Below the pieces are notes generated by a model, which was given only the letters and a program-made list of their open reading frames with translations, was not told the origin of the DNA and ran no database searches. The translations under genes and the position numbers were made by a program. Below are positions 5,576 to 5,907 of a stretch of DNA of 5,907 nucleotides, piece after piece. The stretch comes from Desulfobacterales bacterium. GTDB lineage: Bacteria > Desulfobacterota > Desulfobacteria > Desulfobacterales > ETH-SRB1. Where the stretch lies: assembly GCA_030669465.1 (NCBI GenBank), contig DAOVDN010000086.1, positions 1-5,907 of the forward strand. The letters run 5' to 3'. How positions within the stretch are numbered: the stretch's first letter is position 1; each line of letters opens with the position of its first letter.

Positions 5576-5907
5576 ATGAATGTAGATATTTCAAAATTTG
5601 ATAAATGCAAAGTCCTTGTTGTCGGCGATCTGATGATTGATGAATACCTGTGGGGGGAGGTTGACCGGATATCTCCTGAAGCGCCTGTCCAGGTAGTCCT
5701 GGTTAAAAATGAGGATTATACACTTGGCGGATCAGGCAACGTTGTAAACAACCTTGTTGCTCTTGGCGCAAAAGTAACATCGGTCGGAGTAACAGGTACA
5801 GGCGCGGGCGAAAAACTTTTGCTCAAGAAGTTTGATAAGCTTGGAGTGGATACAAAGGGTATTATTCAGGAACCGGACAGGCCAACCACCAGAAAGACAA
5901 GGATTAT
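5576..5907 (+). CDS. rfaE1: D-glycero-beta-D-manno-heptose-7-phosphate kinase, N-terminal part (cut by window edge)
   Basis: The frame runs 110 full codons to the window end and is still open. It matches the PfkB/ribokinase-type kinase domain of HldE (RfaE domain I): VLVVGDLMIDEYLWGEVDRI (13-32), then SPEAPVQVV (33-41), the glycine-rich GGSGNVVNNLVALGA (51-65) and the TRKTR stretch (105-109). In relatives the enzyme phosphorylates heptose 7-phosphate at C1, on the way to ADP-heptose for the LPS core. Whether it is kinase-only (rfaE1/hldA) or fused to the adenylyltransferase domain (hldE) cannot be seen. The ATG at 5576 is the only start ahead of the kinase motif, since the in-frame codon six back is the thioesterase stop. 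No Shine-Dalgarno is visible (TCTTCTTCTGAAACC precedes it), so coupling to the upstream gene is likely. GGSGN replaces the more common GGAAN. Confidence 0.88.
   Translation, partial: MNVDISKFDKCKVLVVGDLMIDEYLWGEVDRISPEAPVQVVLVKNEDYTLGGSGNVVNNLVALGAKVTSVGVTGTGAGEKLLLKKFDKLGVDTKGIIQEPDRPTTRKTRI

Overview
This window reads as chromosomal housekeeping DNA from a Gram-negative bacterium. The best guess is a Desulfobacterota (former Deltaproteobacteria) sulfate-reducer-type genome of moderate GC. The Gram-negative call rests on an outer-membrane LPS-export protein and an LPS heptose kinase. The taxon is an inference from the style of the proteins, from the pairing of an AlaC-type aminotransferase with hom, from a ThrH-type enzyme beside hom, and from intergenic repeats of a kind I associate with that group. 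I see no phage, plasmid, CRISPR, rRNA or tRNA signal.

Layout. On the minus strand lie purM (1578 to 535) and then, after a 238-bp gap, the first 98 codons of an LptD-like gene (296 to 1, cut by the window edge). The gap contains a 42-bp imperfect hairpin repeat. A divergent control region of about 170 bp (1579-1748) separates purM from the plus-strand genes. On the plus strand come alaC (1749-2915), a 69-bp gap holding a nested, terminator-like hairpin, and hom with a C-terminal ACT domain (2985-4289). A repeat-bounded, apparently non-coding insert of about 230 bp follows (4285-4514). Then come thrH (4536-5174), a hot-dog thioesterase gene overlapping it by 31 bp (5144-5560), and the start of a heptose-7-phosphate kinase gene (5576 to the window end).

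How the genes work together. alaC, hom and thrH form an amino-acid block. Hom makes homoserine. ThrH can phosphorylate homoserine using phosphoserine as donor, feeding threonine synthesis. AlaC makes alanine from pyruvate and glutamate. purM supplies purines. The LptD-like protein and the heptose kinase at the two edges belong to LPS export and LPS core sugar synthesis.

There is no evident new multi-gene system. The points worth a second look are small-scale: a 14-bp tandem duplication before alaC that duplicates the ribosome-binding site and start codon and makes a 5-codon overlapping mini-ORF; a folded U-tract leader ending exactly at the hom start codon, with no upstream Shine-Dalgarno; a MITE-like insert with heptad-repeat ends that begins on the hom stop codon; and an all-GC terminator-like hairpin inside the thioesterase gene just before the heptose kinase.
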